64,000 nucleotides of DNA from Adiantum capillus-veneris (GCA_014529385.2 CM043969.1:13527446-13591445); one strand, 5' to 3'. Positions 22,700-35,837 are shown, numbered from the stretch's first letter. Numbers and translations: made by a program. Notes: generated by a model not told the origin, from the letters alone.

Positions 22700-25600
22700 T
22701 GGGTATTTAGGTCTCAAGGTCTACCACTTATCCAAGCAAAGATCCATTTAGATATGGAAACCCAATTTTTCTTAATATAATGATATAGAGTGGACAAGTG
22801 GTGAATCCTGAGACCAAGCCACTCATGCTACTAGGGATAATAGGTTGGACAAGTGGTGGACCTTGAATGTAAACCCCCCATGTACAAAGTATCAGGGGTT
22901 TTGGGTATTTCAATGGACTCTAGCATCTTGGAAACATGGTGGAGCTTACTTCTCTCCATGTTTCAATGGAGTCTATCTTGGATAAATGGTGGAGCATCAT
23001 TCTCTCCATGTTTCAATGGAGCCTACCTTGGACAAGTGGTGCACGTTTGTTTCTCTCTATGTTTGAACAGATTTAGCTTGGACAAGTGGTGGACCTTGGA
23101 ACAAAATCCCCATGTAAAACATATCATGGACATTACAAGTGGTGAGAAAAAATACCATTCAATATATAACCTTATAGGTTGGAAAAGTGGTGGACCTTAA
23201 CACCCAATTATTATTAATATAATGACATAGAGTGGACAAGTGGTGAATCTTGCGACCAAACCTACTAGGAAAAGTACGTTGGACAAGTGGTGGACCTTGA
23301 ATGCAAACCCCCCATGTACAAAATATTACTCATGCTACTAGGAATAATTTGGTATTAAGGTCCATGTTTCAATGGAGCCTAGCTTGGAAAAGTGGTGGAC
23401 CTTTGTTTCTCTCTATGTTTCAATAGAATTTGCTTGGACAAGTGGTGAACCTTGGAACAAAACCCCCATGTAAAGCATGTCATGGGCATTACAAGTGGTG
23501 AGAAAAAATACCATTCAAGGTATAACCTTATAGGCTGGACAAGTGGTGGACCTTAGCACCCAATTCCTCTTATTATAATGACATATAGTGGAAAAGTGGT
23601 GAATTGTGAGACCAAACCTACTAGGGATCATAGGTTGGAGAAATGGTTGACCTTGAATGTAAATCACCCATGTACAAAATATCATGGGTTTTGCGTATTT
23701 CAATGGAGCCTAGCATCTTGGAGACATGGTGGAACTTACTTCTCTCCATGTTTTAATGGAGCCTATCTAGGAGAAATGGTGGAGGTTCCTTCTCTCCATG
23801 TTTCAATGGAGCCTACCTTGGACAAGTCGTGGACCTTTGTTTCTCTCTATGTTTGAATATGGTTAGCTTGGACAAGTGGTGGATCTTGGAATGAAACTCC
23901 CATGTAAAACATATCATGGGCATTTCAAGTGGCGAGAAAGGATACAATTTAAGATATAACCTTATAGGTTGGACAAGTGGTGGACCTTAACACAATATAA
24001 TGACATAGAGTGTACAAGTGGTGAATCTTGAAACCAAACCACTCATGCTACTAGGGATAATAGGTTAAACAAGTGGTGGGCCTTGAAATAAAACCCCCTA
24101 GAGTGTTTCAATGGAGCCTAGCTTGGAAACATGGTAAAGCTTGCTTCTCTCCATGTTTCAATGCAGCCTATCTTGGATAAATGGTGCAGCATCATTCTCT
24201 CCATGTTTCAATGGAGCCTAGCTTGGACAAGTGGTGGACCTTTGTTTCTCTCTATGTTTGAATAGAGTTATCTTGGAAAAGTGGTGGACCTTGAAACAAA
24301 AACCCCATGTAAAACATATCATGGGCATTACAAGTGGTGAGAAAAAATACCATTCAATATATAACCTTATAGGTTGGACAAGTGGTGGACCTTAACACCC
24401 AATTATTCTTAATATAATGACATAGAGTGGATAAGTGGTGAAATTGGGACCAAACCTACTAGAGAAATAGGTTGGACAAGTGGTGGACCTTGAATGTAAA
24501 CGCCCCATGTACAAAATATCACTCATGCTACTAGAAATAATTTGGTATTAAGGTCCATGTTTCAATGCAGCCTAGCTTGGAAAAGTGGTGGACCTTTGTT
24601 TCTCTCTATGTTTCAATAGATTTATCTTGGACAAGTAGTGTACCTTGGAACAAAACCCCCATGTAAATCATGTCATGGGCATTACAAGTGGTGAGAAAAA
24701 ATACCGTTCAAGATATAACATTATAGGTTGGACAAGTGGTGGACCTTAACACCTAATTCCTCTTAATATAATGACATAGAGTGGAAAAGTGGTGAATCAT
24801 GAGACCAAACCTACTAGGGATAATAGGTTGGACAAGTGGTGAACCTTGAATGTAAACCCCCCATGTACAAAAAATTATGGGTATTGGGTATTTCAATGGA
24901 GCCTAGCAACTTGGAGGCATGGTGGAGCTTATTTCTCTCCATGTTTCAATGGAGCCTATCTAGGAGAAACAGTGGAGGTTCCTTCTCTCCATGTTTCAAT
25001 GAGCCTAGCTTGGACAAGTGGTGGACCTTTCTTTCTCTATATGTTTTAATAGAGTTAGCTTGGACAAGTGGTGGACCTTGGAATGAAACCCCCATGTAAA
25101 ACATATCATGGGCATTTCAAGTGGTGAGAAAGGATACTATTTAAAATATAACCTTATAGGCTGGACAAGTGGTGGACTTTAACACATATTTATTCTTAAT
25201 ATAATGACATAGAGTGTACAAGTGGTGAATCTTGAGACCAAACCACTCTTGCTACTAGGGATAATAGGTTGGACAAGTGGTGGACCTTGAATGTAAACCC
25301 CTCATGTACAAAATTATGGGTTTAGGGTATTTCAATGGAGCCTAGCTTGGAGACATGGTGGAGATTTCTTCTCTCAATGTTTCAATGGAACCTATCTTGG
25401 AGAAATGGTGGATCATCCTTCTCTCCATGTTTCAATGGAGCCTATCTTGGACAAGTGGTGGACCTTTGCTTCTCTCTATGTTTTAATGGAGTTAGCTTGG
25501 ACAAGTGGTGGGTCTTGGAACAAAACCCCTTTGTAAAACATAGCATGGACATTACAAGTGATGAGGAAAAATATCATTCAAGATATAACCTTATAGGTTG

Positions 25601-26680
25601 GAAAAGTGGTGATGGACCTTGACAAGTGGTGAAGGATACTATTTAAGATATACCCTTATAGGCTGGACAAGTGGTGGACCTTAACACCCAGTTATTCTTA
25701 ATATAATGACATAGAGTGGATAAGTGGTGAATCTTAAGACCAAATCACTCATGCTACTAGGTATAATACGTTAGAGAAGTGGTAGACCTTGAATGTAAAC
25801 ACCCCATGTACAAAATATCATGGTTTTAGGGTGTTTCAATGGAGCCTAGAATCTCGGAGACATGGTAGATCTTGATTCTTTCCATGTTTGAATGGCACCT
25901 ATCTTGGAAAAATGATGGAGGTTACTTCTCTCCATACTTCAACGGAGCCTAGCTTTGACAAGTGGTGAACCTTTGCTTCTCTCTATGTTTGAATAAAGTT
26001 AGCTTGGACAAGTGGTGGACCTTTGCTTCTCTCTATGTTTGAATAGAGTTAGCTTGGACAAGTGGTGGACCTTGGAATAAAACCCCCATGTAAAACATAT
26101 CATGGGCATTTCAAGTGGTGAGAAAGGATACCATTTAAGATATAACCTTATAGGTTGGACAAGTGGTGGACCTTAATACATAGTTCTTCTTAATATAATG
26201 ACATAGAGTGTACAAGTGGTGTATCTTGAGACCAAACCACTCGTGCTACTAGGGATCCTAGCTTGGACAAGTGGTGGACCTTGGAAAAAAGTCCCCCTAT
26301 ACAACATAGATGAGTTTTTTCATGTTTTAATGGAAGAGAGATTTGACAAATGGTGGAACTTGCTTATCTCCATGTGGATTTTAGAACTAGCTTGGACAAG
26401 TGGTGGAGCTTTGCTTTTTTACTCTTCATAATACAATGATGTATAGGTTGGTTACATGGTGAATCTTAAGGCCAAACCTCCCATCTTACTAGAGATGATA
26501 GGTTGGACAAGTGGTCAACCTTCTATCATTTCTCCATGCCTATAATTAGACAATTAGTAGAACTAGCATCTTTCTATGTTGTCTAGAGCTGAGCTTGGAC
26601 AAGTAGTGGACCTTGCTACTCTCTTCCCTTGGATTATTAGTTTGAAGACTCATTATATATACTTGCTTAGATCTATATAA
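22700..26680 (-). repeat. Left-arm repeat array, part 2 (about 350-440 bp units)
   Basis: Units containing ATATAACCTTATAGGTTGGA recur near 23,167, 23,519, 23,956, 24,361, 24,716, 25,147, 25,584 and 26,139, that is every 350-440 bp. This is the same unit as in the right arm but inverted. Each unit holds several diverged copies of GGACAAGTGGTGGACC. Confidence 0.85.
26253..26675 (+). repeat. Left-arm duplicated block, copy B
   Basis: Partner of 20,435-20,857. It begins at GGATCCTAGCTTGGAC and ends at a TATATATACTT(G/T)CTTAGATCTA-like stretch in both copies. Confidence 0.8.
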
Positions 26681-27400
26681 TTACTCATTAGTTAGGTTAC
26701 AAGTGGGTATGTAATTTGTTAGCCTAAAGGGACTTTGAATATTGAATAGTAAGAAAGTCAAGTGTTGGTTTGAAGATCTTTTGCTTATCTAAACTAGACT
26801 CTAACTCAATAATAAGTTTCATAAGTTCCACGAATTGTCCTATCTAGGCTCCAAAAGAGTCTTAATTGGTTTGTGCTAGATTCTAACTTCCTTGATGGGG
26901 TAGAATCCTAGAAAAATGAGGCACTATAAGTTTTACCTTAGCTCAAATGGATTTTTCACTTAAACTCGACTGCAATTTGGCTATCTAATCTTTGTCTCGA
27001 TGGAGTTTAACACTAGATACATAGTAGTGATATTTAAGTTTCATGTCTCTTCACTTGATCGAGATATGAGACTATACTTTCAAAGTCACCACTTGTCTTA
27101 CCTAAAGACCAATGTGAGACATGGGAGCAAGAAAGCCATCCGATATTGTTTTAAGGACTATTACATAGGCAATCAATAACTTAAGTAAAGCAAAAAGACT
27201 TGGATCTTTCACAATTAATAACTTAAGTAAAGCCAAAAAGACTTGGATCTTTGACAGTTTTTTTCAAACTAAAAAAGCACAATCTCATGCTAACAAAACT
27301 ATAAATCACAATTGAAAGGTTTGAACAAGAAAAAGATCAACAATCTTAATAAGAAGGATACTTTTCATTTCATTTGATGATTACAAACTAAAATAAAGTC
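26680..27400. other. Central spacer, non-repetitive, with a 52-bp tandem duplication
   Basis: The motif array stops here. TTAAGTAAAGC(C)AAAAAGACTTGG occurs at 27,181 and 27,233. No gene is seen. The repeat orientation flips across this spacer and the adjacent FCP1-like gene. Confidence 0.6.
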
Positions 27401-28801
27401 TCTCAAGAAATTGATAAACAAAAAATGTAGGTGACTGCTTCATTATTTTGAGCAAAAATATCAAAATCTCTATTGATTGAGCTCCATCTAGTAGTATCCT
27501 TTGTAAGATCCTGCAAGAAGGAATAAAAAGAAAGATTTGTTAGATACCATGCACATGAGTGTTCAAGCATGTGTATCAAGAATATATGACATGTCACTAG
27601 TACCTTAGGGTTGATTTCTATCCAGCCTTAGAAGATTGTTCTCAGCTTTCACCTTATTTATATAAGCCTTTGCTGTGGTTGCCTTCAAAACTCCTTTTGT
27701 GTTACAACCCAATTGCCTAGCTAAAGTGGTCAATTGTGACGCCTTCATGCTTTCAATGGGTATACGCTCCTTTGCCAAGATCTCTTGTATTTGGGCTCTT
27801 CTCATTTCATTGCGGTGGCTTGTGTCACTTGCATCTTCAATGATAGTTTCATCTCTGTCACCTTTTGCAGGTGGTATTCTTCTTGTAAAGAACACCTTAG
27901 CTGACCAAACATCATTTTTCTACTTCCAATACTCCATGATTTTTTTGTATTCACTATCATTTGTCACTATAGGTTGTCCATAACGATTAGAAGCAATTAA
28001 ATCACGCACATCCCTTCTCTCATCAAGCTGAATCAAGTATGGCAGTAGCTCCTCCAAGAGCATATTGTCAACCATCTTCTCAGCATCAAATTGTGGTGGA
28101 AAAATGCAATTGTTTGCTGGTGAAATACATCCCTTGTAAGGAGAGTCATCAATAAGCACTGTTCTTTGTGGATCACATTCAAACCCCATGGCAATTTTGG
28201 CTAGAGGCTTGAACATTGCCTCAACGTTTGGATTGTCGGGTCTAAACAATTTTTGAGTTTGAGCGGTGTAGCAAACATCTTGCGACCAAATTGCAAAGAA
28301 AGGCAATGTATCCTCAGCTAAGTTGTTTAGTGCTGCAAGGATTTGATACACATTATTCCTAGTAGCTGTCGACCAAATTGCAACATTAAACCTTTGTAAA
28401 ATAGTCTTCAAGAATTGGATGCAACCTGGCCTGAGTATAATATATCTTTTTGAATCCATTTGCACTGAGTTGTGGTGTGAGGATGGTTGAGGGGAACGTT
28501 TCAACAATAGACCATTTAAATCCAATATAATTGTAAGCATGATTTCTCAACATCTACGCTACATGACGTAGTACCAATTGGCAATAGCTCGTGAGTGGAC
28601 TTTTCAGTCTCTTTTGATGTATGTTGCATTTTTGAAGCATCGATTTCTTGGTTCTCATTATTGGAAGCTTGCTCAAGTTGCACAACACTAGACTCTAGTA
28701 TAGAAATATCATCCATCTTGGGCACTTTAGAAACCATAGAATCTATGGATTCTATAGTTGTTGACTGAACCATAGGAGCATTATCCATCCCAGTTTGTGA
28801 A
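27400..28801 (-). pseudogene. FCP1/NLI-type HAD phosphatase-like protein with SAP-like tail (copy 2), one in-frame stop
   Basis: A leader exon (acceptor TTCTTAG near 28,801) encodes an acidic Ser-rich stretch. The HAD core starts near 28,540 in a frame offset from the leader. Core motifs are LDLNGLLL (Asn replaces the second catalytic Asp), ILRPG, IWSTAT with the motif II Ser/Thr, and LIDDSPYKG. A TAG at 27,920-27,922 interrupts an otherwise continuous frame, which runs on to 27,605. That C-terminal part (SQLTTLARQLG...KAYINKV) resembles a SAP DNA-binding helix pair. A further exon-like segment follows below an acceptor (CTTGCAG) near 27,512. A catalytic Asp is lost here too, so both copies look like pseudophosphatases. 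The SAP assignment is weak. Confidence 0.6.
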
Positions 28802-28929
28802 TCTAAGAAAACACACACACAAATGGTATCTCAAAACCACTAGAATTTTATTCACCATATTTATATGTAGAACTCCTAGTAAGAAATTTATTTAAGGTAA
28901 AGTCATTGTTAGAATCCTTGCAACCATTT

Positions 28930-31900
28930 TCAGCATTCGTACACCAAACACCACTTGTCTAAAATACAATCTACTAACTCAACATTTTCCATCCTACACT
29001 TTATTAAAGATGAGTACTTAAAGTGAAAACTAAAAGCCACCCTTGTTGAGGAAACATGGATACAAGGTCCACCAAATGTCCAACCTAGACTACAAGAAAA
29101 TAATTAGAGATTTGGCTTAGATTTGGATTCAAAGGCCACCACTTATTCAAGTAAGATAACTCCACTTGTTTAAGACAGTAATGTTTGAAGCCCCACCACT
29201 TGTCCAACCTAGACATTGATTAAATTTTGGTAAGATTTATCACAAATCTAGAGTAGAATCAAGATTCTATGGCCAAGGTAGTCAAATATGTTAGACAACA
29301 CACAAAGCATAAGAGCACTCTAGATTCTCGTTGAGCATAAACTAAACAATAATCAAATGTTATATTTACTTGAGATTTCATCCATGAAAAATGAAAATGA
29401 TGCATGTACTTGAGATTTCCATCCATGTACAATACTTTACAATGTCAAGTAAAGTTATAGTCAGCAAACAACTCTTCTCCTGCTTCAACTTGACAAATAG
29501 TCTCAATGCATACATGGCCATATTCTTCTGACTTGATGTGTGAAGAGGTGCATTTATGCCAAGGTGGCAAATTTGGATCAAATGTATAGCGTACGTTGGG
29601 ACAGACATTTGTACTGTGAGAACTATTTATATAGCCCGACACGTTTCCTTCTTCTACACAACCAATAATGTATGATTGATCTTCCTCTTCTTCTATGTTT
29701 GGATCCTCTAGAAGAGAATATTTACAAGCTCTTGGAAATATTTTGCATATCTTTTTCCAGTCTTGAAATCTATACTTATGCCCTCCATAGTTTAGAATAG
29801 TCAAACCACTTTCCAGGGTAGTATGCACAAATAGCCCATAACTAGCTCCTTCAATACATGAAAGTCGCACTTCAAAATCCACACCGTTAATATGGAAAAT
29901 TACATCTTTGGGAATAGGAAAAGTTGGTGTCCCAAAAGGATCTTCATGCCAATCATAGTGTGAAATACATCTAGTTTTTATATCACTTAACTCCTTTGTG
30001 TCTGCAAAAAGAAGAAAATATTATGCATAAAATAATGACAATATCAAAGAAAGATATCATTATTTTATAGTCCAATAGGTCCATTGTATGGAAGACTTAG
30101 AGTGCCTCTTACATGGTGCCTCCAAGGTTTCCAAAAAATAAAATCATTGGAAAAAAAAGGCCACTGTGTCTCCAATCTATTGCCCATTTGAAGCATAGAG
30201 AGAACCAAGGTCCACCACTTGTCCAAGCTAGACATGGAGCATTGACACAAGATCCAACACTTATCCAAGAACCCTATAGTATATGTGGTAACATGGGATG
30301 CATTGATGCAACAAAAGTAGTCTAGCCTCCTCATCCATCTCTTTTTTCTTGTAGCCTAGAGGGATTAGTTTCAAGGTCTATCACTAGTCAAAAACTACAC
30401 ATAGAACATTGATACAAGGTTCCACCACATGTGAAACCTATCATCTCTAGTAGCATGGATGGTTTGATATCAAGGTTCATCGCGTGTCCTACCTATACTC
30501 TATTGTAGCATATAGATTCTGGTTTGGTGGTACTACACTTGTCCAAACTTGGCTTGTTGTTGATATCTGGAGGTAATCAAGGGTCCTCCACTTGTCCAAG
30601 TTAGGCATATAAAACAATTGCAAGGTCCACCATGTGTACAACATATGATTGATTATAGCATGCATGGTCTTATTTCATGGGCAACCATCTTCTCTCCAAC
30701 ATGTGTCCAACCTCGGCTCCATTGAAGCATGGAGAGAAGCAAGGTCCACCACTTATCAAAGCTATTATTTTCTCCCAGTGCTTTCAAAACCCATAATATG
30801 TTGTACATGGGGGGGGGGGGGGGGGGGGGATTCTTGTTTCAAGGTCCACCACTTGGCTAAGATTGGATCCATTGAAACATAAAGAGAAGCAAGCTCTACC
30901 ATTTGTCCAAGCTAGGAGCCATTGAAACATGAAAACCCCATAATATGTTGTATACGGGGGGTGTTTTTCAAGGTCTACCACTTGTCTAAGCTATGGTCCA
31001 TTGGAACATGGAGAGAAGCAAAGCTCCACCACTTTTCTAAGCTAGGATCCATTGAAACATGGAGAGAAGCAAGCTCCATTGTTTGTCTAAGCTAGGCTCC
31101 ATTGGAACATGGAGAAAACAAGCTCCACCACTTGCCTATTATTGCATAGAGATTTTGGTTTGAAGGTCCACCACTTGTCCAACCTTGCCTTCATGTATGG
31201 AGATAATCAAGAGTGCAATGCTTCTCTAAGCTAGGGACATAAAAGAGTTTCAAGGTCCACTAGATATACGATCTATGATGGGTTGTAGCATGGGAGGTTT
31301 CATTTTAAGGTTGACCACTTCTCCAGCTCCGCTTGTCCAACCTCAGATCCATTGAAGAATGGAGAATAAAGGTGTACCAACTCTCCAAAATAGGCAAGAC
31401 AATCTCTATAAAACCCATGAATTGTTAATATATGCTATGCTGTGGAGTTTTGTTTGAAGTTCCACTCCTTATCCAAGCTACAATCCATTGAAGCATGGAA
31501 CTAAGTAAGATATATCTCTAGTCCAAGATAGGATCCATTGAAACATAGAGAGAATCAAGGTCCACCACTTGTCCAAGCTATGCATGGGTAATTGATATAA
31601 GGACCACTACGTTTTCACCTATACTATGCTCTATCATGGATGGTTTCATATCCCACCAATTTTCCAACCTATTTAGTAGGTTGTATTATGGGGGTTTGGT
31701 TTCAAGGTACTTCACTTGTCTAAGATGGGTTCCATTGAACCATGGAGAGAAACTATGTCTACCACTTGTCCGAAATATGCTCCTTTAAAACATAAAAACA
31801 AGGTCCACCACTTGTCCAAGCTAAAGTTTCTCTCCATTGAAGCATGGAGAGAAACAAGGTCTACCACCTGTCCAAAATATGCTCCATTGAAACATAAAAG

Positions 31901-32560
31901 CAAGGTCCACCACTTGTCCAAGCTAATATAACAAATGGGTGTTGGTTACAAGGTGTACCACACTTGACTAAACTAGTCTTCATGCAAGGTCTACCACATG
32001 TCCAAGCTATATGAGCTTGTTTTGAAGGTCTACCACACCTCTTGAAATTAGGATCCATGTAAAGTCCACCTTTTGTCAAGCTATGCATTTAATGAGTACT
32101 AAAACTAAGTAAATTGCAGTACTTAAATACCTTTCCAAGCTCATTAAGATTTTGGTCTCTAAGGCCGGCCACCACCACATGTCTAATCTATGCTCTAATT
32201 GATTACTTATGCTAGTTATCAAAGTCCAAACATAAGCTCCCTTCTAGCAAGGTTAGTTTAAATTTAGGCTCGAGCACCTGTCTAAGCTAGGTTCAATTTA
32301 TGAAGCATCACCATTTAACCATGCTACGATCTAATGTATCATATCAAGGGGGTATTGATAAAAGGTCCAAAACTTATTGAGTTCAACCTCTTAAGTAATT
32401 AAGTCTTTGTGAGTATTAAATGTTATAGTTTTAGTCTAAAGATCCACCATTCAAAAACTCAAGTAATTTATTATTTACATGCAAACCTTGAATGCTTGAG
32501 ATAAAAAATACAAACTCAATCAATACTATATAAAGCAAAATCTAACATTAAGAGTATCAA
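28930..32560 (+). repeat. Right-arm repeat array, segment 1
   Basis: From about 29,070 the motif appears as GGTCCACCACTTGTCC on the plus strand, opposite to the left arm. Copies are more diverged and irregularly spaced than in the 43.5-49.3 kb segment. A poly-G tract at 30,809-30,829 interrupts one unit. The SET exon is embedded in it. Confidence 0.8.
29445..30003 (-). CDS. SET-domain protein exon
   Basis: SET domains transfer methyl groups from S-adenosylmethionine, usually to histone lysines. The exon starts after an acceptor (TTTTTGCAG) near 30,003 and stays open to a TGA at 29,445. Visible SET features are GASYGLFV (about residue 50), a YGG turn, GNVSGYINSS near residue 125 (the normal RFINHS-type motif is altered) and the terminal AGEELFADYNF with the conserved GEEL..DY signature. 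The family's NHSC-type SAM-binding residues are partly changed (NSSHS). There is no ATG start in the exon, so it must be spliced to an upstream exon or be a captured fragment. Its neighbours on the same strand are FCP1-like and DGQHS remnants. Confidence 0.65.
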
Positions 32561-32595
32561 ATTAGTAACAAGAAACACTAACATGCACAAGAAAC

Positions 32596-35275
32596 TCAAA
32601 ACATACGTGTCTCTATTTCCAAAAAGTCCTCCATTGACAGAGGATGTTGTTGTTGTTCTTCTTCTTCTCTTTGTGGAGAGCACTCCTCTGTAACAGGCAC
32701 AATGTCATCTGATTGCGAAGTGGATTGTTGAAGTCCAGCCCATTTTTCTATATCTTCATGAGACTTAGCAAAGTCTAGCAGCATGGTCTCCACGTTTTTT
32801 GCCTCCTCCACACTATCAATTAAGCATATAACTTCTTTTTTCTGTTGTATTCCTTCTTGTGCAACCAAGGAGCCATCACCAAAAACATCAACAAGATTGC
32901 GGTCTTCAAAACAATATGTACGAATGTAGTGCTTGACCAAAGCTCTTTTTTTGGCCTCCAAATATTGCAAATCTGACATATCGTTATCTGCTACTTGAAG
33001 AAGAGAACAATCAATTGGCATGGGATGTTCCTCTGATCTTCTTCTCAGGTCTTCAAATGCATTGCCTTGTCCCTAGAAGGCAATAAGTGTTAGGAATTGA
33101 ATTGCTCCTTTGCAAGGAGTTGATGGAAAGTGATGCAATGCACCACAACAATGGTAGCTCAGATTATCTCCCATGGCGTCAAAGGCACATTGCAATTTTG
33201 TGAAGTTAGTGAAATCCACAAATGCAAGAAAGACAAATCCAGGATCTGTTGACCCTCCAGCAATAGCCAAGATTCCATCCAAAGCATTGTTAAATGTCTC
33301 CTCACTCCACTTCAAATTGCCTCCAACGTTTTTTGTCATATCTAAAACACATAAGCCAATAGGCACTTTATTATTGAAGTGGCGCATCAAGTAGAGATTG
33401 CCTTCCATTTGTAGGCTCACCACATAGATTGACCATGGCAAATCTCTAGGCTCAGTTTTCTCCTTTTGAAGGTGAATTGCCCATTGCATGTATTTTATTG
33501 CTCCATCTGGAAAAGCCATTTTCTTTGTTCCATGCGTCAAACTAGATCTGATCCATTCCTCGCATAGCATTAAAATTGTTTTATAAACAACATCATTGAT
33601 GTTATACATTTTGACCACCTCCTCCCAGTCTTTACATGGTGAAGACTCATTCAAATTGTTGAAGCCTTCAAGAAGTGCATCTTGAATCAATTTGTCTTGC
33701 TTCAACTGCTTGATTCGATCATACATGTCAGTTGCATCACCATCCTTTGCACTCTTTGACAGTAAAATCTTCTCATCTCTAATCTCTTCTTGAATAGTCT
33801 TTACCTCTGATTCCTCAAGGCCACAAAGGTATCTAAATACAGTTGTTGGGGGTTTCTTATTCTCCTCTTCTAGATTTTCAATGATTTCTATCCAACAATC
33901 ATAAACTAAATCAGAGTACGTGACCATGTGTGCCTGTTTAGCAATCCAACTTGCTGCTGCACTCATTCTTGCCAATCAAAGAAAAGCCTAAAAAGAAATA
34001 GAGAAATAATTAAACTATTGAGCAAGATTTGTTAATTAAACACTATCAAAAAGACAAAGAAAATAACTTACATCCCATCCGGCACGAGATGCATGTCCCT
34101 CTGCAATTCCACTTGCTGCCTTTGGTGGTCGTCCTGAGAAGATCCATTGACTTCGTAAATGTCTCAATATTTGGTTGTAAGGTTGCTTGACATACAATGC
34201 CTGAGCCTCCTCATTTGCAATGGCAGATATAGCAGTTGCAACAAATGGAGGAGCATTCACAACAATGCGAGCCTTTCTAAATTTATACACGCTAATCAGT
34301 CTTTCAAAGATCTCTTTGTTGTTTTGTTCATTGTGAAGCAAAACTTTTGCAGCATAGATTGAATGCTGCCCATCAAGAATCCAATAATGATAATCTTAAA
34401 TTTTTTGCTCCTCTACCTCTTCTACTGCCAAAGGAGTCCCCTTCTTTGATTTTGCATTTCGAACAGGCATCAAATATGCACATGCTGCAGGCTTGGTCGT
34501 ACTCCGTGAAAATCCAAATAACACACTTTCAGCGTGTTTTTTATCCATAATACGTGCATTATAGTGATCAGGAGCAAGCCAACAATTTTGAATAGGGATA
34601 TCAAATTCCCTATATTGTAAAGGAAAATAATTTATGTACTTATTCATTCCACCTGTATCTTTTTCTTGTCCTTTCATGGCCTCAGCTTCTAAAACATCTG
34701 GATCCACAATTCTCATCTTTGACATTGAACCCTCTGTTGATGAGGATGCCAAAGATGCCTTGTCTACATCCAAAATGGAACTAGTTCGCTTAGCTTCTAC
34801 TTTCTGCACTTTTGCTTGCTTCTTTGTGGATGGTGGTCGTGAAGCTTTCACCTTTTTTCGTTGTAGTGTGGCAATGATGGAGCTTTGAAGTTGATCTGCT
34901 GTGATATTTGGATTTGATTCTGCAAACTTCCATCCTCGAGAAAACATTGTCTCTTCTTTGTTTCTAGACATGCGCTCCAATGCATATGCTCCTGGAGATA
35001 TTTGAAATTCTAGATTCATTGGAACTAGAATGTCAATGCATTCCACCTCTGGATGACTATCAACTACAGAGACAGATGCTTCCACAACTTGTCCAACATC
35101 TTCAAACAAGCTTTCATTCTCCTTTTTGGCAATAAATAGATGCACCTTATGAAATTGTTCACCCTCTATACCATGTATGTCCAAATACCATTTCCTAAGA
35201 TCATTGCAAGTATAGTCAACTAGGACAGCAACCCTTGCAACCTGTTTTTTTGGAGCCATCTTTCCTGAAACAAAA
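32596..35275 (-). pseudogene. Three-exon DGQHS-motif (ParB-like?) protein, broken
   Basis: Exon 1 begins after an acceptor (GTTTCAG), with ATG at 35,259 (MAPKKQVARV...). It includes a Lys-rich stretch and reads through a TAA at 34,396 into ILDGQHSIYAAK near 34,370. This resembles the DGQH motif of ParB/sulfiredoxin-like domains. A good donor (GAT|GTAAGT) lies near 34,069 and an acceptor (TTTTTAG) near 33,988. Exon 2 is mostly helical and charged, with a TGA just after the acceptor and a TAG at 33,073. The last part ends in an acidic Gln/Glu-rich tail near 32,596, followed by a GTATGT donor. The total is about 830 codons. I do not recognise a complete family, and the ParB link rests on one motif. 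Confidence 0.55.
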
Positions 35276-35289
35276 AAAACCAAATGTTA

Positions 35290-35811
35290 TTTTAACATAT
35301 ACTTTTTTTTAATGGATTAAGTTTGTGTGAATACAAGTTCCACCACTTGTTCAAGCTAGATCTAAGCAAGTATACATAGTGATCATTTAAGCTAGTAAAC
35401 TAAGGGAAGGGAGAAGTAAGGTCCACCACTTGTCCAAGCTCAGCTCTAGACAACATGGAGAGATTCGAGGTCTACTAATTGTCTAATATAGGCTAACTAT
35501 ATTGAAACATAGAGAGAAGCAAAGGTCCACCACTTTTCCAATCTAGGGTCCATTGAAACATGGAGAGAAGGATGCTCCACCATTTGTCCAAAATAGGCTC
35601 CATTGAAACATGAAGAGAAGCAAGATGCACCATGTCTTTGAGATGCTAGGCTCCATTGAAATACCTTAAACCCATGATATTTTGTATATGTGGGGTTAAA
35701 ATTCAAGGTCCACCACTTGTACAACCTATTATCCCTAGTAGCATGAGTGGTTTGGTCTCAAGATTCACCACTTTTCCACTCTATGTCATTATATTAATAA
35801 GATCTGGGTAC
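35290..35811 (+). repeat. Right-arm repeat array, segment 2, up to the CACTA insertion
   Basis: Shows the same unit as at 43,517-49,340: GGTCCACCACTT..., GAAACATGGAGAGAAGGATG, and a TTGTATATGTGGGG segment. It ends in GATCTGGGT, interrupted by the CACTA element. The expected continuation, GTTAAGGTCC, is found at 43,520. Confidence 0.85.
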
Positions 35812-35837
35812 CACTACAAAAGGTTATGTACTCTTGT

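Noticed and set aside
27920..27922. Programmed stop readthrough or RNA editing in the FCP1-like gene
   Set aside because: Nuclear stop editing is not established in plants, and other genes nearby show similar single lesions. Decay is simpler.
29445..35275. One giant multi-exon minus-strand gene joining the DGQHS, SET and FCP1 exons
   Set aside because: The acceptors allow it, but the SET and FCP1 exons end in their own stops and one has AATAAA. Separate genes fit better without transcript data.
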